NCBI RefSeq assembly: GCF_000485595.1
Contig: NW_014577643.1
Span: forward strand, 24,117-52,099
Length of the DNA: 27,983 nt
Source of the DNA: Priapulus caudatus
Lineage: Eukaryota; Priapulida; Priapulimorpha; Priapulimorphida; Priapulidae
Direction of reading: 5' to 3'
Shown here one piece after another: positions 1-7,919 of this stretch (position 1 is its first letter; each line of letters starts with the position of its first letter). A model generated the notes under the pieces. That model ran no database searches. It was not told the DNA's origin and worked only from the letters and a program-made list of their open reading frames with translations. Made by a program: the position numbers and the translations under genes.

Positions 1-299
1 AGGAGAGGAGAGGAGAGTCCTGAGAGGAAAGGAGAGGAGAGGGGAGGAGTGGAGAGGAGAGGAGAGGAGAGGAGAGTCCTGAGAGGAAAGGAGAGGAGAG
101 GGGAGGAGTGGAGAGGAGAGGAGAGGAGAGGAGAGTCCTGAGAGGAAAGGAGAGGAGAGGGGAGGAGAAGAGAGGAGAGGAGAGGAGAGGAGAGGGGAGC
201 GGGGAGAGGAGAGAGAGGAGAGCTGAGAGGGGGGAGAAGAGAGTGGAGAGCAGAGGAGAGAGAGAGAGAGAGGGGAGAGAGAGTGTGTGTACTAAGTAG
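1..299. repeat. GA-rich 59-bp minisatellite
   Basis: The stretch is almost pure purine on the + strand. The landmark AGTCCTGAGAGG recurs with its T at 18, 77 and 136, so the period is 59 bp with about three clear units. The remainder is a degenerate GGAGA/GAGA run ending in GTGTGTGT near 285-292. The array probably continues to the left of the window. The open frame across it is a by-product of stop-free purine codons and shows no protein character. Confidence 0.93.
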
Positions 300-349
300 A
301 GAAAATTAAAGAAATCCATATCACGAGAAAATACATTGTACAGGATAAA

Positions 350-1482
350 TGGGTAATTATCTCAATAAGGGCATCTTTTTGATTTTTTTATGTCCAGGCC
401 TCACATTTTTTTATTAATGAATTCCAGTAAGCATAGCATTATATCCATTAAAATGTACATTGGGGGTATTTCCAATGGGAAATAAACTTTCAGCACTTTA
501 TTGTACACGGGTTTTGAGTTTTAGGTAGAAAAATATGTTTTTGGCTACATTTTAGAATGTCCGAGATCTATGTCAGCATATTAAATGTCCCAGTTTCTTC
601 AAGTTTTCTACATTCAAACACTCCTATAACCATATGTTCATTTAAAGTTGGTAGGAGTACAATATCCATAGCAAAAAGAGCTGTCAAATACACTAGTTTC
701 TAAAAAAATATGAAAATACAGGTGTCTGGGCAAATCCACTCCACTCCATAACAATCAATGAAATGTCGCCCCCTATTGAAGGGAAGTAGACCTAAGACAT
801 GTACCTCATGTAAAAAGTCAGTTTGTGTAACCCCCACATATGTCATGTGCTCTCAGTGTTGCCACTTCCTCACAGTTTCTGTGAATGTTCACATCCTATT
901 TCATCATCAGGTGGGTATACTTTCTAAACTTCACTCCATAACATTTATTAATATCCATGGTAACCATGGAACAACTTTTCAAATATGTCTATCATGCTAC
1001 TGGGGCAGGGCCCTCCATAATATGACAGAATATTTCAAATTCTATCTTGCTGCTGAGTGGCTGTAGGTCATTTTGTGTAAAAATTTCAACTCCGTAACCC
1101 TAACCCACCTCCTCCAACACGACTTTGTTATGGAGTTGAGCTCTACTGTTACGGAGTTGTGATATGTGCTTAAAATGTCAAATATTTGTTTACAATATGA
1201 TGTCAGGCCCTCTGCTCTTTAGGTCTTTATTACTTTATATATAATAGGATATGGATCATCATGGAAAATCCTTTCTTTGGAAATCGTTACAGAGTTGAAA
1301 GGGCATAGGGAGATTAAATTCCTTCAGCATTAAAAAAATTGGACTAATTAAGCTATGCTCAATTCCTAGTTGTACTCCTAAGTGCCTAGTCTACCTGTGC
1401 TAAAAATGTAGAGGTGTTGCTTGCATGTTTTTTTTCTGGAAAATAGTTCACCAACTAGTGCCCTTATTGAGAAAATTACCCA
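350..1482. mobile_element. Candidate non-autonomous DNA transposon (TIR plus internal inverted motifs)
   Basis: Terminal inverted repeats of 23 bp lie at 351-373 (reading GGGTAATTATCTCAATAAGG onward) and 1459-1481 and match at 22 of 23 positions. Inside, a 10-bp motif ACTCC(A/G)TAAC occurs in + orientation at 743, 933 and 1089 and in reverse orientation (GTTA(T/C)GGAGT and the one-off GTTACAGAGT) at 1127, 1148 and 1286. Repeated short motifs facing each other are typical of transposase-binding arrays in cut-and-paste elements. No clear target-site duplication is visible, so the superfamily is unknown. A 102-codon open frame (758-1066) with a Cx2C and a later Cx2CC cluster could be a relic of a zinc-binding segment, but I do not recognise a transposase. 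Confidence 0.6.
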
Positions 1483-1716
1483 AATACATTTATTACGCAA
1501 ACTGTCAGAGAAACCAAGTGACATTCAAAAATGAAAATGCAAAATATAAAGCATTCTGGAGGTGTTGAGAGAGGGAGATAGGACAGGGATTAGAGGGGCA
1601 GGGAGGCGGGAGGAAGACAAGCCCCTGTCCCCCACCCCCTATTATTACTTATTTGGCATATTACTTGTGTTATTTTACCAGTTATCTTTTCTTAATTTAT
1701 AGCAGTTTAAAAAAAT

Positions 1717-1851
1717 ATGAAGATAACGTCTGCGGAAAAGGATGTTTTAGAGGCTGCATATCATCAAGGGATGATATCGACAGGACCTGCATGCAAGGTT
1801 AAAATAAATGCTGTGTGTGCAGCAACAAGCCTTCCATTGCAGAGAGTAAAG
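1717..1851 (+). CDS. Exon 1 of a homeodomain-like/HMG-like protein gene
   Basis: The exon runs from an ATG at 1717 to a donor (AAG|GTAAAT) at 1852 and encodes 45 residues. An in-frame TAA lies just upstream of the ATG, so this is the likely start codon. The peptide has the layout of homeodomain helices: TSAEKDVLEAAYHQG as helix 1, ACKVKINAVCAATS as helix 2, and LPLQRVK entering helix 3, which continues in the next exon. If functional it would be a nuclear DNA-binding protein; that is inference from the fold resemblance. The intron is phase 0 and joins exon 2 cleanly. I know no named family with this exact sequence. A purine-rich tract at about 1561-1620 and AT-rich DNA precede it, and no promoter element is obvious. 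Confidence 0.55.
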
Positions 1852-2519
1852 GTAAATTTTCAGTTTCTTAATTAGGATTACACTATAATTGATTTTTAAG
1901 AGCTGCTCTGTTACATCGTTCCAATGTGTGTGTGTGTGTAACGATTATCTAAGTCATGACTAATACTTTGTTAAGGATACTGTTACTGTTAGGGTTAGGA
2001 GGTGATTTTTGGTCGAAATTTTAATACCCACTTTATTTGATAGATCGCACCCATGGGCAGCTATGTATACGTAGAAATTATGTATGTAGCCTTCCAAACA
2101 ATTCCAAATCCCCGCATTTAAGTCAATTCTTAACACAGGCATTTAATCAGGAAATTTAGAAAAGTGCTAATATCTTCATTGTTAGAAATGCTGAAGTTGC
2201 TGATTTTTCAAACACTATTTCTTGAAACTCACCACTCCGATTCCAAAATTTTCTGTTACGTTTCAATGCTAACATATAAAAGGAAAAGGCAGTGTTTCCC
2301 TTGCATTGACACGAACGAGGCGCGCCGCCACACAGAAATTTGTTCAATACGCCGCCTCACTGACATGTTCAGAGTAGCTTAGAATGCACCAAATTGCATC
2401 ATTTTTTCTATAAAAAAGATTTTCGGGGGGGCCAAGCTTCGACAAAATTGCAATTCTAGCATGATGATCATTATTCTGCATTTTTAAACATCAAAATCAA
2501 CTATTTCTCTTTTATGCAG

Positions 2520-2649
2520 GCGTGGATCGGTAATAAAAATCGTCAGGTGAGTGGGAAGCGCTATGCCAGAAAGCTACCAAAGAAGGCAAACAAAACGAGC
2601 TATATCCAAAGCACAGGATATAATTTATTTTGTAAAGAGCAGGGTGAAA
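2520..2649 (+). CDS. Exon 2: end of homeodomain-like helix 3 and start of HMG-like box
   Basis: The acceptor TTTTATGCAG precedes 2520 and the donor GTAAGT follows 2649. The exon carries 43 codons plus one base (phase 1 out). Joined to exon 1 it gives RVKAWIGNKNRQ, which parallels the homeodomain recognition helix (RVKVWFQNRRAK type): the Trp expected at position 48 and the Asn expected at 51 are kept, while position 49 is Ile instead of Phe. A basic linker (KRYARKLPKKANK) follows, then STGYNLFCKEQGE, which resembles the first helix of an HMG box (the SAFFLFCSE type). The basic linker could act as a nuclear localisation signal. The 668-bp intron before it holds nothing I recognise. Confidence 0.58.
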
Positions 2650-3020
2650 GTAAGTACACTTTCATGACGCATGTCTTTTGGCTATACAAATAAACATTTT
2701 CAATTTTTAAATAGAAAACATTAGCAAGGAGACAGTATACTTAATCACGTGTAATTAATCATTTTAATGAAGCACACTTAGGTAATTAATGCACTAGGAT
2801 ATCACATTCGTTTACATGTATAACTTAAATGAGTACCTGTAGATGGGTTTACCTGCCCTTACATGCATCAATGTATGTAGTAACCAAACAGAAGAAGAAT
2901 TTTGAATGCCGCACATATAGAAAAATGCCATTTTCCTAGGTCACTATAGACCAAATGTATTTTTTTATGCAGATTCTGTTTGATAATAACCTGTGTAACA
3001 GACGTTCATGGTTTATTCAG

Positions 3021-3190
3021 CTGGGAACAGCAGCTTTAGCAGCTGGGCCAGCCTCTGGAGACAGCTGCCAGACCAGGAGAAGCTCGAGTACAAGGCAAAA
3101 GCAGGCAAACTGAGGGGAGATGTAAAAAATTTGGATGCCTCCACACAAGCTGTCGTTCTGCAGCGACTGCAGAAATCGCTTATAAACACT
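3021..3190 (+). CDS. Exon 3: core of the HMG-like box
   Basis: The acceptor is GTTTATTCAG (ending 3020) and the donor is GTGAGT at 3191. The leading two bases complete the codon split by the phase-1 intron, and the exon ends in phase 0 after 56 codons. It encodes FSSWASLWRQLPDQEKLEYK and then AKAGKLRGDV. The LW..LPDQEKLEYKAKA pattern matches HMG-box helices 2 and 3 (the W..L...DK..Y...A..L type). Together with exon 2 this suggests a single degenerate HMG box of normal size. Two alternative upstream AG acceptors (at 2972 and 3001) would each lead into a stop, which is why 3021 is chosen. Confidence 0.58.
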
Positions 3191-3554
3191 GTGAGTGTAA
3201 TTTATAATGTCACTTCTGATTATTAATTTCCCTGGAATCAGTGGAATGTAATGCCTAAAAACGCACTATGACAAGTTGACAACAAATGATTCATTTCTGG
3301 CATTTTGTATGCTGTCTTTTTTCACTGGATCAGTGTATAAGCAAGCATGCATGCATTACCCATCTGTACATAGCGGTTTTTGTTTGTGTTGCCGTGTTCC
3401 ATAAAACTTGTTTTACTGTCCCTTCTTCCCCAACACCCTTGGTAGACGCTCATTGGAAGCATCATCATACAGTTTGTGTTTCTGTGGGACCAAATATGAC
3501 AAGTTTAGATTATATACATAATCTAAAATGAAAAGTTATATTCATTTATTTCAG

Positions 3555-3696
3555 ATGGAGCAGATGGAGGCACTGGGAAGCAGTGTGTTCTGCATGGGAG
3601 CTGGGTCCTCTCCTGAGTCACGCCTGATAGCTGGCTCAAAGATAGGAGTGGATTTTGTTAAAAGATCACCGGAAATCTGGGAAAATTTCCTGAGGT
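3555..3696 (+). CDS. Exon 4 (partial) of the same gene, running into inserted DNA
   Basis: The acceptor TTTATTTCAG ends at 3554 and the reading frame continues in phase 0 from exon 3. The visible peptide starts MEQMEALGSSVFCMGAGSSP and goes on to a segment ending SPEIWENFLRFT. Beyond about 3696 the base composition changes sharply to GC-rich CTCGAGG repeats and the frame becomes low complexity, so the natural 3' end of this exon has probably been displaced by an insertion. A weak donor at 3693 (GTTTAC) is the only nearby alternative. I do not recognise the domain. The exon end is approximate. Confidence 0.45.
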
Positions 3697-3734
3697 TTAC
3701 AAGTTGCCAGCTCCACTGCCAGCCATTTCAAGCT

Positions 3735-3863
3735 GCTCTGCCGCTCGAGGGCGCACCACTCGAGGCCGCTCCGCGACTCGCTCTGCCGCTCGAGGGCGCA
3801 CCACTCGAGGCCGCTCCGCTCGAACGAACGAACGAACGAACGAACGAACGAACGAACGAACGA
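3735..3863. repeat. 45-bp tandem duplication plus (CGAA)n microsatellite
   Basis: A 40-bp GC-rich block beginning GCTCTGCCGCTCGAGGGCGC occurs at 3735-3774 and again at 3780-3819, a 45-bp period. It is followed directly by about ten copies of CGAA (3821-3863). The block is rich in CTCGAG and stands out from the AT-rich flanks. It sits at the left boundary of the LTR-like region, so it may be part of an LTR. An 18-bp piece of the same sequence reappears at 8635-8652. Open frames on both strands across this block are shadows of the repeat. Confidence 0.85.
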
Positions 3864-4330
3864 TCACGCTCGAGCCAGAGCGCACACACACCGTCAGAGG
3901 GAGAACCTCGCACAAGCAGGACGACGCCCGAGAAGGTATACCTTATACTAAGGAAGCTATAGCCTACACACGACAGGAAGACGAACTGCCAACCCACGAA
4001 CTCGCGCCGAGCCGCAAAGCACACGACTGGGAGAGACAGAGACGGCTACAGTATTAACCTGTAGAATAGCTAAGAGAAGTAAACGTGTAATCGCCTACCG
4101 AGATAACGTAAACGTGGCACGAGCAATATATATTATACGCTATATTCGAGATACGTGCAGTGAGTGTTGTGTTATTCATGTTATCCGTATATGATGAATA
4201 AATCCATCAGTTGTATAAATACTATCTAAAGACGCGTTCATTTCACTCTGGGTTTTCCCGCTACTGCATCACCGTCCTACCTACGCGGTAGGAGCGAAAA
4301 ATGATCCCGAAACAAATAAATTCCACGTGC
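3864..4330 (+). mobile_element. LTR-like segment A (polyadenylation signal plus U5-like hairpin)
   Basis: This non-coding block has an AATAAA at about 4197, followed 70 bp later by the box CATCACCGTCCT (4267-4278) and a short hairpin CCTAC-CTACGC-GGTAGG. The same order, poly(A) signal then CATCACCGTCCT then a small hairpin ending AGGAGCG, is found again in segment B. That shared architecture suggests the 3' portions of two related LTRs, but no full-length LTR pair or target duplication could be drawn. Limits are approximate. Confidence 0.4.
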
Positions 4331-4344
4331 TAACCACAGCGCGT

Positions 4345-5098
4345 GGGAAAATCCAGTGTGGTCACCCCTAGCGCCACCACAGTAGGGGTGGGGGGTGTTG
4401 CCAGCTAGTATATAAGGTGCACAGAATCGCGGCTAGAGGCAGTTATTTTCAGGTCTAGGAAGAAGAGGAGGAAGAAGAAGAAGAAGAAGACGAAGACGAA
4501 GAGAAAGGGGAAGAGAGAAGCAGTCGAACGGGCAGAGAAAGAGGGAGAGTTATTTTTCAGGTATAGGTTATAAGTAGGGAAACGGGAAGAGGAAGGAGAA
4601 GGAAGAAGAGAGAGAGAGAACGGCAGCGTTGTAGCGAGAGGATAGGAGCACAGGTTTTCAGGTAGGTGTAAACCAGAGCCGAACGGGAGAGGGGAATAAA
4701 ACGAGCGAAGAACGGCACTCTGGTAGGGCTAGGAGCGGCTGCGAGGGAGATACCTGGGAGACTGCTTGGGTCCACGCGAAGCAAGGACGAACGTGGGGGA
4801 GGAAGACGGAGCCGGTGACGCGTAGATATTAGACGGGATCGATAAAAGGTCCGCTGCATATACGAATGCAGGAGAATCATTTGTACATTAGTAACACACA
4901 ATAAAAGCTATATAACCCTATCGTTAACCGAATCTCACCGTGTTCTGTTTAACTGGTGCTACCTGTTATCTGCTACGTGTCATCACCGTCCTGCCTGATA
5001 CACCGACAGGAGCGGACCCTGAATCCCACTGCTGGACACGCGTTACGAACTAACGTCTGTCGAACCGTAGTCGGCTCTACCCTAGGGGCACTAAATTA
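4345..5098 (+). mobile_element. LTR-like segment B (TATA box, poly(A) signal, U5-like box)
   Basis: A candidate LTR starts near GTGTGGTCACCCCTAGCGCC (4357) and ends near ACCCTAGGGGCAC (about 5079-5091), the two ends being loosely inverted. It contains a TATA-like element (AGTATATAAGG, about 4408), a purine-rich leader (4459-4620), AATAAAAGC at about 4900 and CATCACCGTCCT at 4981-4992. This is the order U3-R-U5 expected of an LTR in + orientation. No coding capacity is believable inside it; the open frame on the minus strand is a pyrimidine-rich shadow. It could be a solo LTR or the remnant of an element that also left segment A. Confidence 0.42.
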
Positions 5099-5156
5099 CC
5101 ATAACATTTGCAAAACATTTACATGATGTTTTTATGATGTTTTTGTGTTTGCTGGG

Positions 5157-5396
5157 ATGCGGCGAGAAAGCCAGCCTAACATAACAAATTTTGACATTGT
5201 ATTACTCAAGGATAAGAAGGTGCCACGAAGTGAGTGGCCCATGGGCATCGTTGAAAGTGCTATGCCTAGTGAAAGTGATGGTAAAGTTCGAAAGGCTCAA
5301 GTCAGGATTCTCCGAGGAGGAAAGACTGTGAGGCCTGTGACCGAGCTAATACGCCTGATTGACTTACTGTCTATCTGTGACGCGAATAGTTTATGA
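5157..5396 (+). pseudogene. BEL/Pao retrotransposon C-terminal (DUF5641-like) fragment
   Basis: The frame encodes NFDIVLLKDKKVPRSEWPMG, then an acidic-gap segment, VRKAQVRILRGGKTVRPVTE and LIRLI, ending at TGA 5394-5396. This is the pattern of the small C-terminal domain that follows integrase in BEL/Pao polyproteins (D-V-L-[VL]-K-D....R..WP.G.v......DG.vR...v.......RPv..L). Only this last piece of the polyprotein is present; no integrase core lies upstream, where LTR-like segment B abuts. It is therefore a truncated, dead copy, and it is not part of the better preserved BEL/Pao element at 21712-25282, which stops before this domain. Confidence 0.75.
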
Positions 5397-5690
5397 TCAA
5401 TAATCGCGTTATTGGTTGTGTATTGATTGTCTAGTGGTGATATCTGATAGACATTAGACGAGGAGTGTACTGGATTGTCAGTCTCACATATGTTACATTC
5501 GGTACAGTACAACCGGAGACCGGATCATTCTCCCTGCGTGCGGTTATTTGTGGCTAGGTAGCCTCGTTTTCGTTTCATTATTACCGCCTCGTTTTCGTTA
5601 CCAACGCGGGTTTTAAGAAACATCGCTGTGTTTCTAAGTTTCTCTTAAAAGTTAGTTAGTTAGTGTTGCTGGAGGTCGCCACAACTTCTT
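5397..5690 (+). mobile_element. Probable 3' tail/LTR remnant of the BEL/Pao fragment
   Basis: Directly after the polyprotein stop there is a purine-rich GACGAGGAGTG (about 5457-5467) followed by TGTACTGG. BEL/Pao elements commonly have a GGAGTG-type polypurine tract just before a 3' LTR beginning with TG. The following DNA contains a CCTCGTTTTCGTT direct repeat (5562 and 5587) and GTTAGTTAGTTAGT. The LTR end could not be located because an inverted repeat begins at 5691. Confidence 0.4.
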
Positions 5691-5843
5691 ACTATTCTGT
5701 CTTGGCCTATATGCTGCACTTTGCTATATCGTGAGGAATGAATAAAGAAAGCAAACCGAGTTCACCCACTCGAAGCGTTAGCTATCTGTATATCGCCGTA
5801 TCCCCAAAAGCAAAGGGCAGCATATAGGCCAAGGCAGAATAGC
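5691..5843. repeat. Long inverted repeat (33-bp arms)
   Basis: The arms at 5691-5723 and 5811-5843 are inverted copies that differ at three positions (shared core CTTGGCCTATATGCTGC). They enclose about 87 bp that includes an AATAAAG signal near 5741. It could be a small foldback/MITE, or the hairpin end of an LTR inserted in the host gene. No target duplication was seen. Confidence 0.7.
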
Positions 5844-5969
5844 TAAGCTCTTTACAAGTGTACCAGTTTTAGTGTAACCCCAACAAGTTTATTTTTTTGT
5901 CACATGCCTACATAATATCTATTAAGCTACCCATTTAAATTAGCATGTCCCTTTATATTTTACGAATAG

Positions 5970-6141
5970 CTGATGAACTGCTGCCTGCAAGATGTCGATG
6001 AGGTCATTGATCGACCGACGATTGCCTGCTCAAAACCAATAACGGCTCTCTCAGAGGCAGACCGGGCAAGATGGGTGCGAGGGCTTTTCCCCCGTGATGT
6101 ACTGTTACATCAGATGAATGCTGTCGTTGACTTTCAGGCCG
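5970..6141 (+). CDS. Exon-like block, uncharacterised protein
   Basis: The acceptor-like TTTTACGAATAG precedes 5970 and a good donor (GCCG|GTAAGC) follows 6141. The 57 codons contain a stop-free, GC-richer stretch including ALSEADRARWVRGLFPRDVL and HQMNAVVDFQAG. Its single overhanging base joins in phase to the block at 6360, giving G-L-Q-P-M. I do not recognise the family; the style weakly recalls helical segments upstream of HECT-like domains, but that is not strong enough for a name. It may be a downstream exon of the gene at 1717-3696, separated from it by retroelement insertions. Confidence 0.42.
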
Positions 6142-6359
6142 GTAAGCTACTAAATAATTGCAGAGTAGCCCCAGGGTTTGGTTATTTGGTAAAAGTGCTT
6201 CTTTTTTTTCTGATCACAGCTATTAAAAAGCTATTTACTTTGGTACTTGAGGAGAAACCTATTAATATATGATGGACGTTGACAAGTTTACTTGTACGGT
6301 CAGAATATGTTGGAAAAAGTATCGTGTATGCTAATAATTTGCATGATGTTATCCTTTAG

Positions 6360-6679
6360 GTCTTCAGCCAATGCTGGACATCTGGAAGTCAACCCCTGAG
6401 GCGGTGGAGGCGGCCATACAATTTCTGTAATGGGACAGCATCCCGGACCTCACAGAAGCCGCCTTCTTGCAGCTCGTTGAGTTGAACAGATACGGGACAG
6501 AGGGATCCCAATTGTACAGGGATGAAAACAAGACATACTATTGGTCGTTTCTCAAGGATGTACATTGCGGATTGGCAACTTGCAAGACTGAAGCTCAACG
6601 GGAGAACTTGCAGCCTCCTGTAGAGAACATTGCTATCCCAGTTTCTGATGTTCTGATGTTGCGAGAGGAGCGGGATTGA
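6360..6679 (+). pseudogene. Exon-like block with an in-frame stop
   Basis: The acceptor ATCCTTTAG ends at 6359 and phase matches the previous exon. The frame reads LQPMLDIWKSTPEAVEAAIQ, then FL, TAA at 6428-6430, then runs open for 82 more codons (WDSIPDLTEAAFLQLVELNR and on to a Tyr-Tyr-Trp-Ser-Phe-Leu segment) up to TGA at 6677-6679. Composition and amphipathic character are the same on both sides of the TAA, so the stop looks like a nonsense change in a formerly continuous exon. Alternatives are that the gene truly ends at 6430, or that it is a decayed duplicate. The family is not recognised. Confidence 0.45.
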
Positions 6680-6887
6680 AAGAAGCAATCCGCGTATTTC
6701 TAGCCACGTACCGGTGCTGGCAACATCCTTGGCTGGCGGGGAAGTTGCCTGCGGAGGTGCTACACGGGCGTCAACCTAGGAATCTCCTGTCACTATTGTA
6801 GCCACGGGAAGCAATTGGGAAGGAGCATACACTCAGTAAAGGCCAACATCGTTATGACGTTGACTCATTAGTCTATGCACGTAACTG
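6664..6887 (+). pseudogene. Retroelement integrase C-terminal fragment
   Basis: In a frame different from the preceding exon the sequence reads LKEAIRVFLATYRCWQHPWL, then AGKLPAEVLHGRQPRNLL, a stop, and after shifts YDVDSLVYARN. The pattern FL..YR..P....G..PAE.L.GR..R..L followed by V.D.VYARN is that of the integrase tail in Ty3/gypsy-type polyproteins. Stops and the small size show it is a dead fragment. It touches the left end of the 0.7-kb duplicated unit that starts at 6885. Confidence 0.62.
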
Positions 6888-7579
6888 ACCAGAAAATCAT
6901 CAAATTATAGTATGTTTTGAAAATGTTAGCTTAATTTTTTGTTCCAGAAAGAACGCCTTACATTGGACAGCCATTCAAGCAGCTGTGGAGCGTGACCAGA
7001 GAGGATGTGTACTCTCATGAGTGGTTTTATGGAAAAATAAACAAAGTTACAAAAAGAACAATAGCGATCGAATGGCCAAACAAAAAACTGCAAAATTGTT
7101 CAAGGAAAATCATCAACGATGCGACAAACTTTAAACTTTTATAGAAAACGCAGTGCATCATAATAATATAAGGTTTATTAGCTAATGAATGGGTAGAACA
7201 CGAACCTAAAAATTGATTGAAATAGTTTTTATTGAACGTTGAGAATATATGATTGCACAATTAACCAACAGTACATATACAGTATATAAAATACGTAGTA
7301 TCAAGAGTCGATGATCACCATGCTAATCGTCTATTCTTGATAGTATATGTAGTCGTATAAGTACACAAGCCCTCTGCTATTCACCACGAAATCAACACTC
7401 AACCTATGCTCTATCTAACTACTCAAACTCTATAGCTCTGCTGGTCTTCATATCATAAAATACGATGGTCTTTTATTTCCTCTTTCTTGGGTTTCCAAAC
7501 AGCCGAAAGAATAGAGTGCAATATAGCTGAAGTCGTCACCGTTTGAAAACATGAGAGGAGCAGCCTTTGGCATGCTATA
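6885..7579 (+). repeat. Duplicated 0.7-kb unit, copy 1
   Basis: The unit begins CTGACCAGAAAATCATCAAA and ends GCCTTTGGCATGCTATA. A near-identical copy in the same orientation lies at 8737-9635. Similarity is high through coding and non-coding parts, including a splice acceptor, an exon with stop, and about 430 bp of downstream DNA. Copy 1 lacks the ~206-bp segment found at 9340-9545 in copy 2. Confidence 0.9.
6948..7144 (+). CDS. Terminal-exon-like ORF, 65-residue module, copy 1
   Basis: A polypyrimidine acceptor (TTAATTTTTTGTTCCAG) ends at 6947. The exon enters in phase 1 and ends at TAG 7142-7144. It encodes ERTYIGQPFKQLWSV, an SHEWFYGKI segment, TIAIEWPNKKL and INDATNFKLL. The spacing of W, HEWF.G.I..V and IEWP suggests a small beta-barrel of the Tudor/Agenet kind, often chromatin binding, but this is inference from pattern only. 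The upstream exon is not certain: the 6360-6679 block ends in stops, and an integrase fragment lies between. Confidence 0.45.
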
Positions 7580-7739
7580 TCTGCGCCTAACAAAGGTGTC
7601 ACTACGCACAACTTAAATGTTACGTTTATAACCGTAGCAACAGACCTCAGATGAGCCCAGACGCTCTGCGGCTGTTGTTTAAATTGCATTTAAACTAATT
7701 TTAAATTGTATTATGTCAACTTGCTTAATAGGGTTCCAG

Positions 7740-7919
7740 AAAAGGGTAATGCAAAAATTTGTAGAATTGAAGAACATGCTGAAGGAGATGGAGTACAAGC
7801 TGGATCCCATAACAGATGGCCAGATGCTGGAAGGTGTGATCGATGCCCCTATGGATTCACTGGATGACTTTGAAGCCATGGAGGAGAAACTTACAGATGT
7901 TGAGTTTAGAGCGAAGATG
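7740..7919 (+). CDS. Exon with the start of a DUF4806-like domain
   Basis: The acceptor GGGTTCCAG ends at 7739 (TTAATAG at 7731 is an alternative) and the donor is ATG|GTAAAT at 7920. The 60 codons are phase 0 at both ends. After a coiled-coil-like stretch (KFVELKNMLKEMEYKL) comes APMDSLDDFEAMEEKLTDVE followed by FRAKM, the hallmark opening of the DUF4806 domain (P...l.e...le..L.d..fr..lv). DUF4806 occurs in many uncharacterised, often transposon-associated invertebrate proteins. The rest of the domain (GG...... and the C-terminal W.G..gK..F..L) was not found in the following 4 kb, so the gene is incomplete or broken. Confidence 0.55.

Noticed and set aside
758-1066. 102-codon open frame with cysteine pairs as a stand-alone gene
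   Set aside because: It lies inside the TIR element, overlaps the motif array, and has no recognisable domain or splice context; kept only as a possible relic.
4557-4901. Minus-strand 114-codon open frame
   Set aside because: It is the complement of a purine-rich LTR leader, Leu/Ser/Pro-rich low complexity, with no domain.
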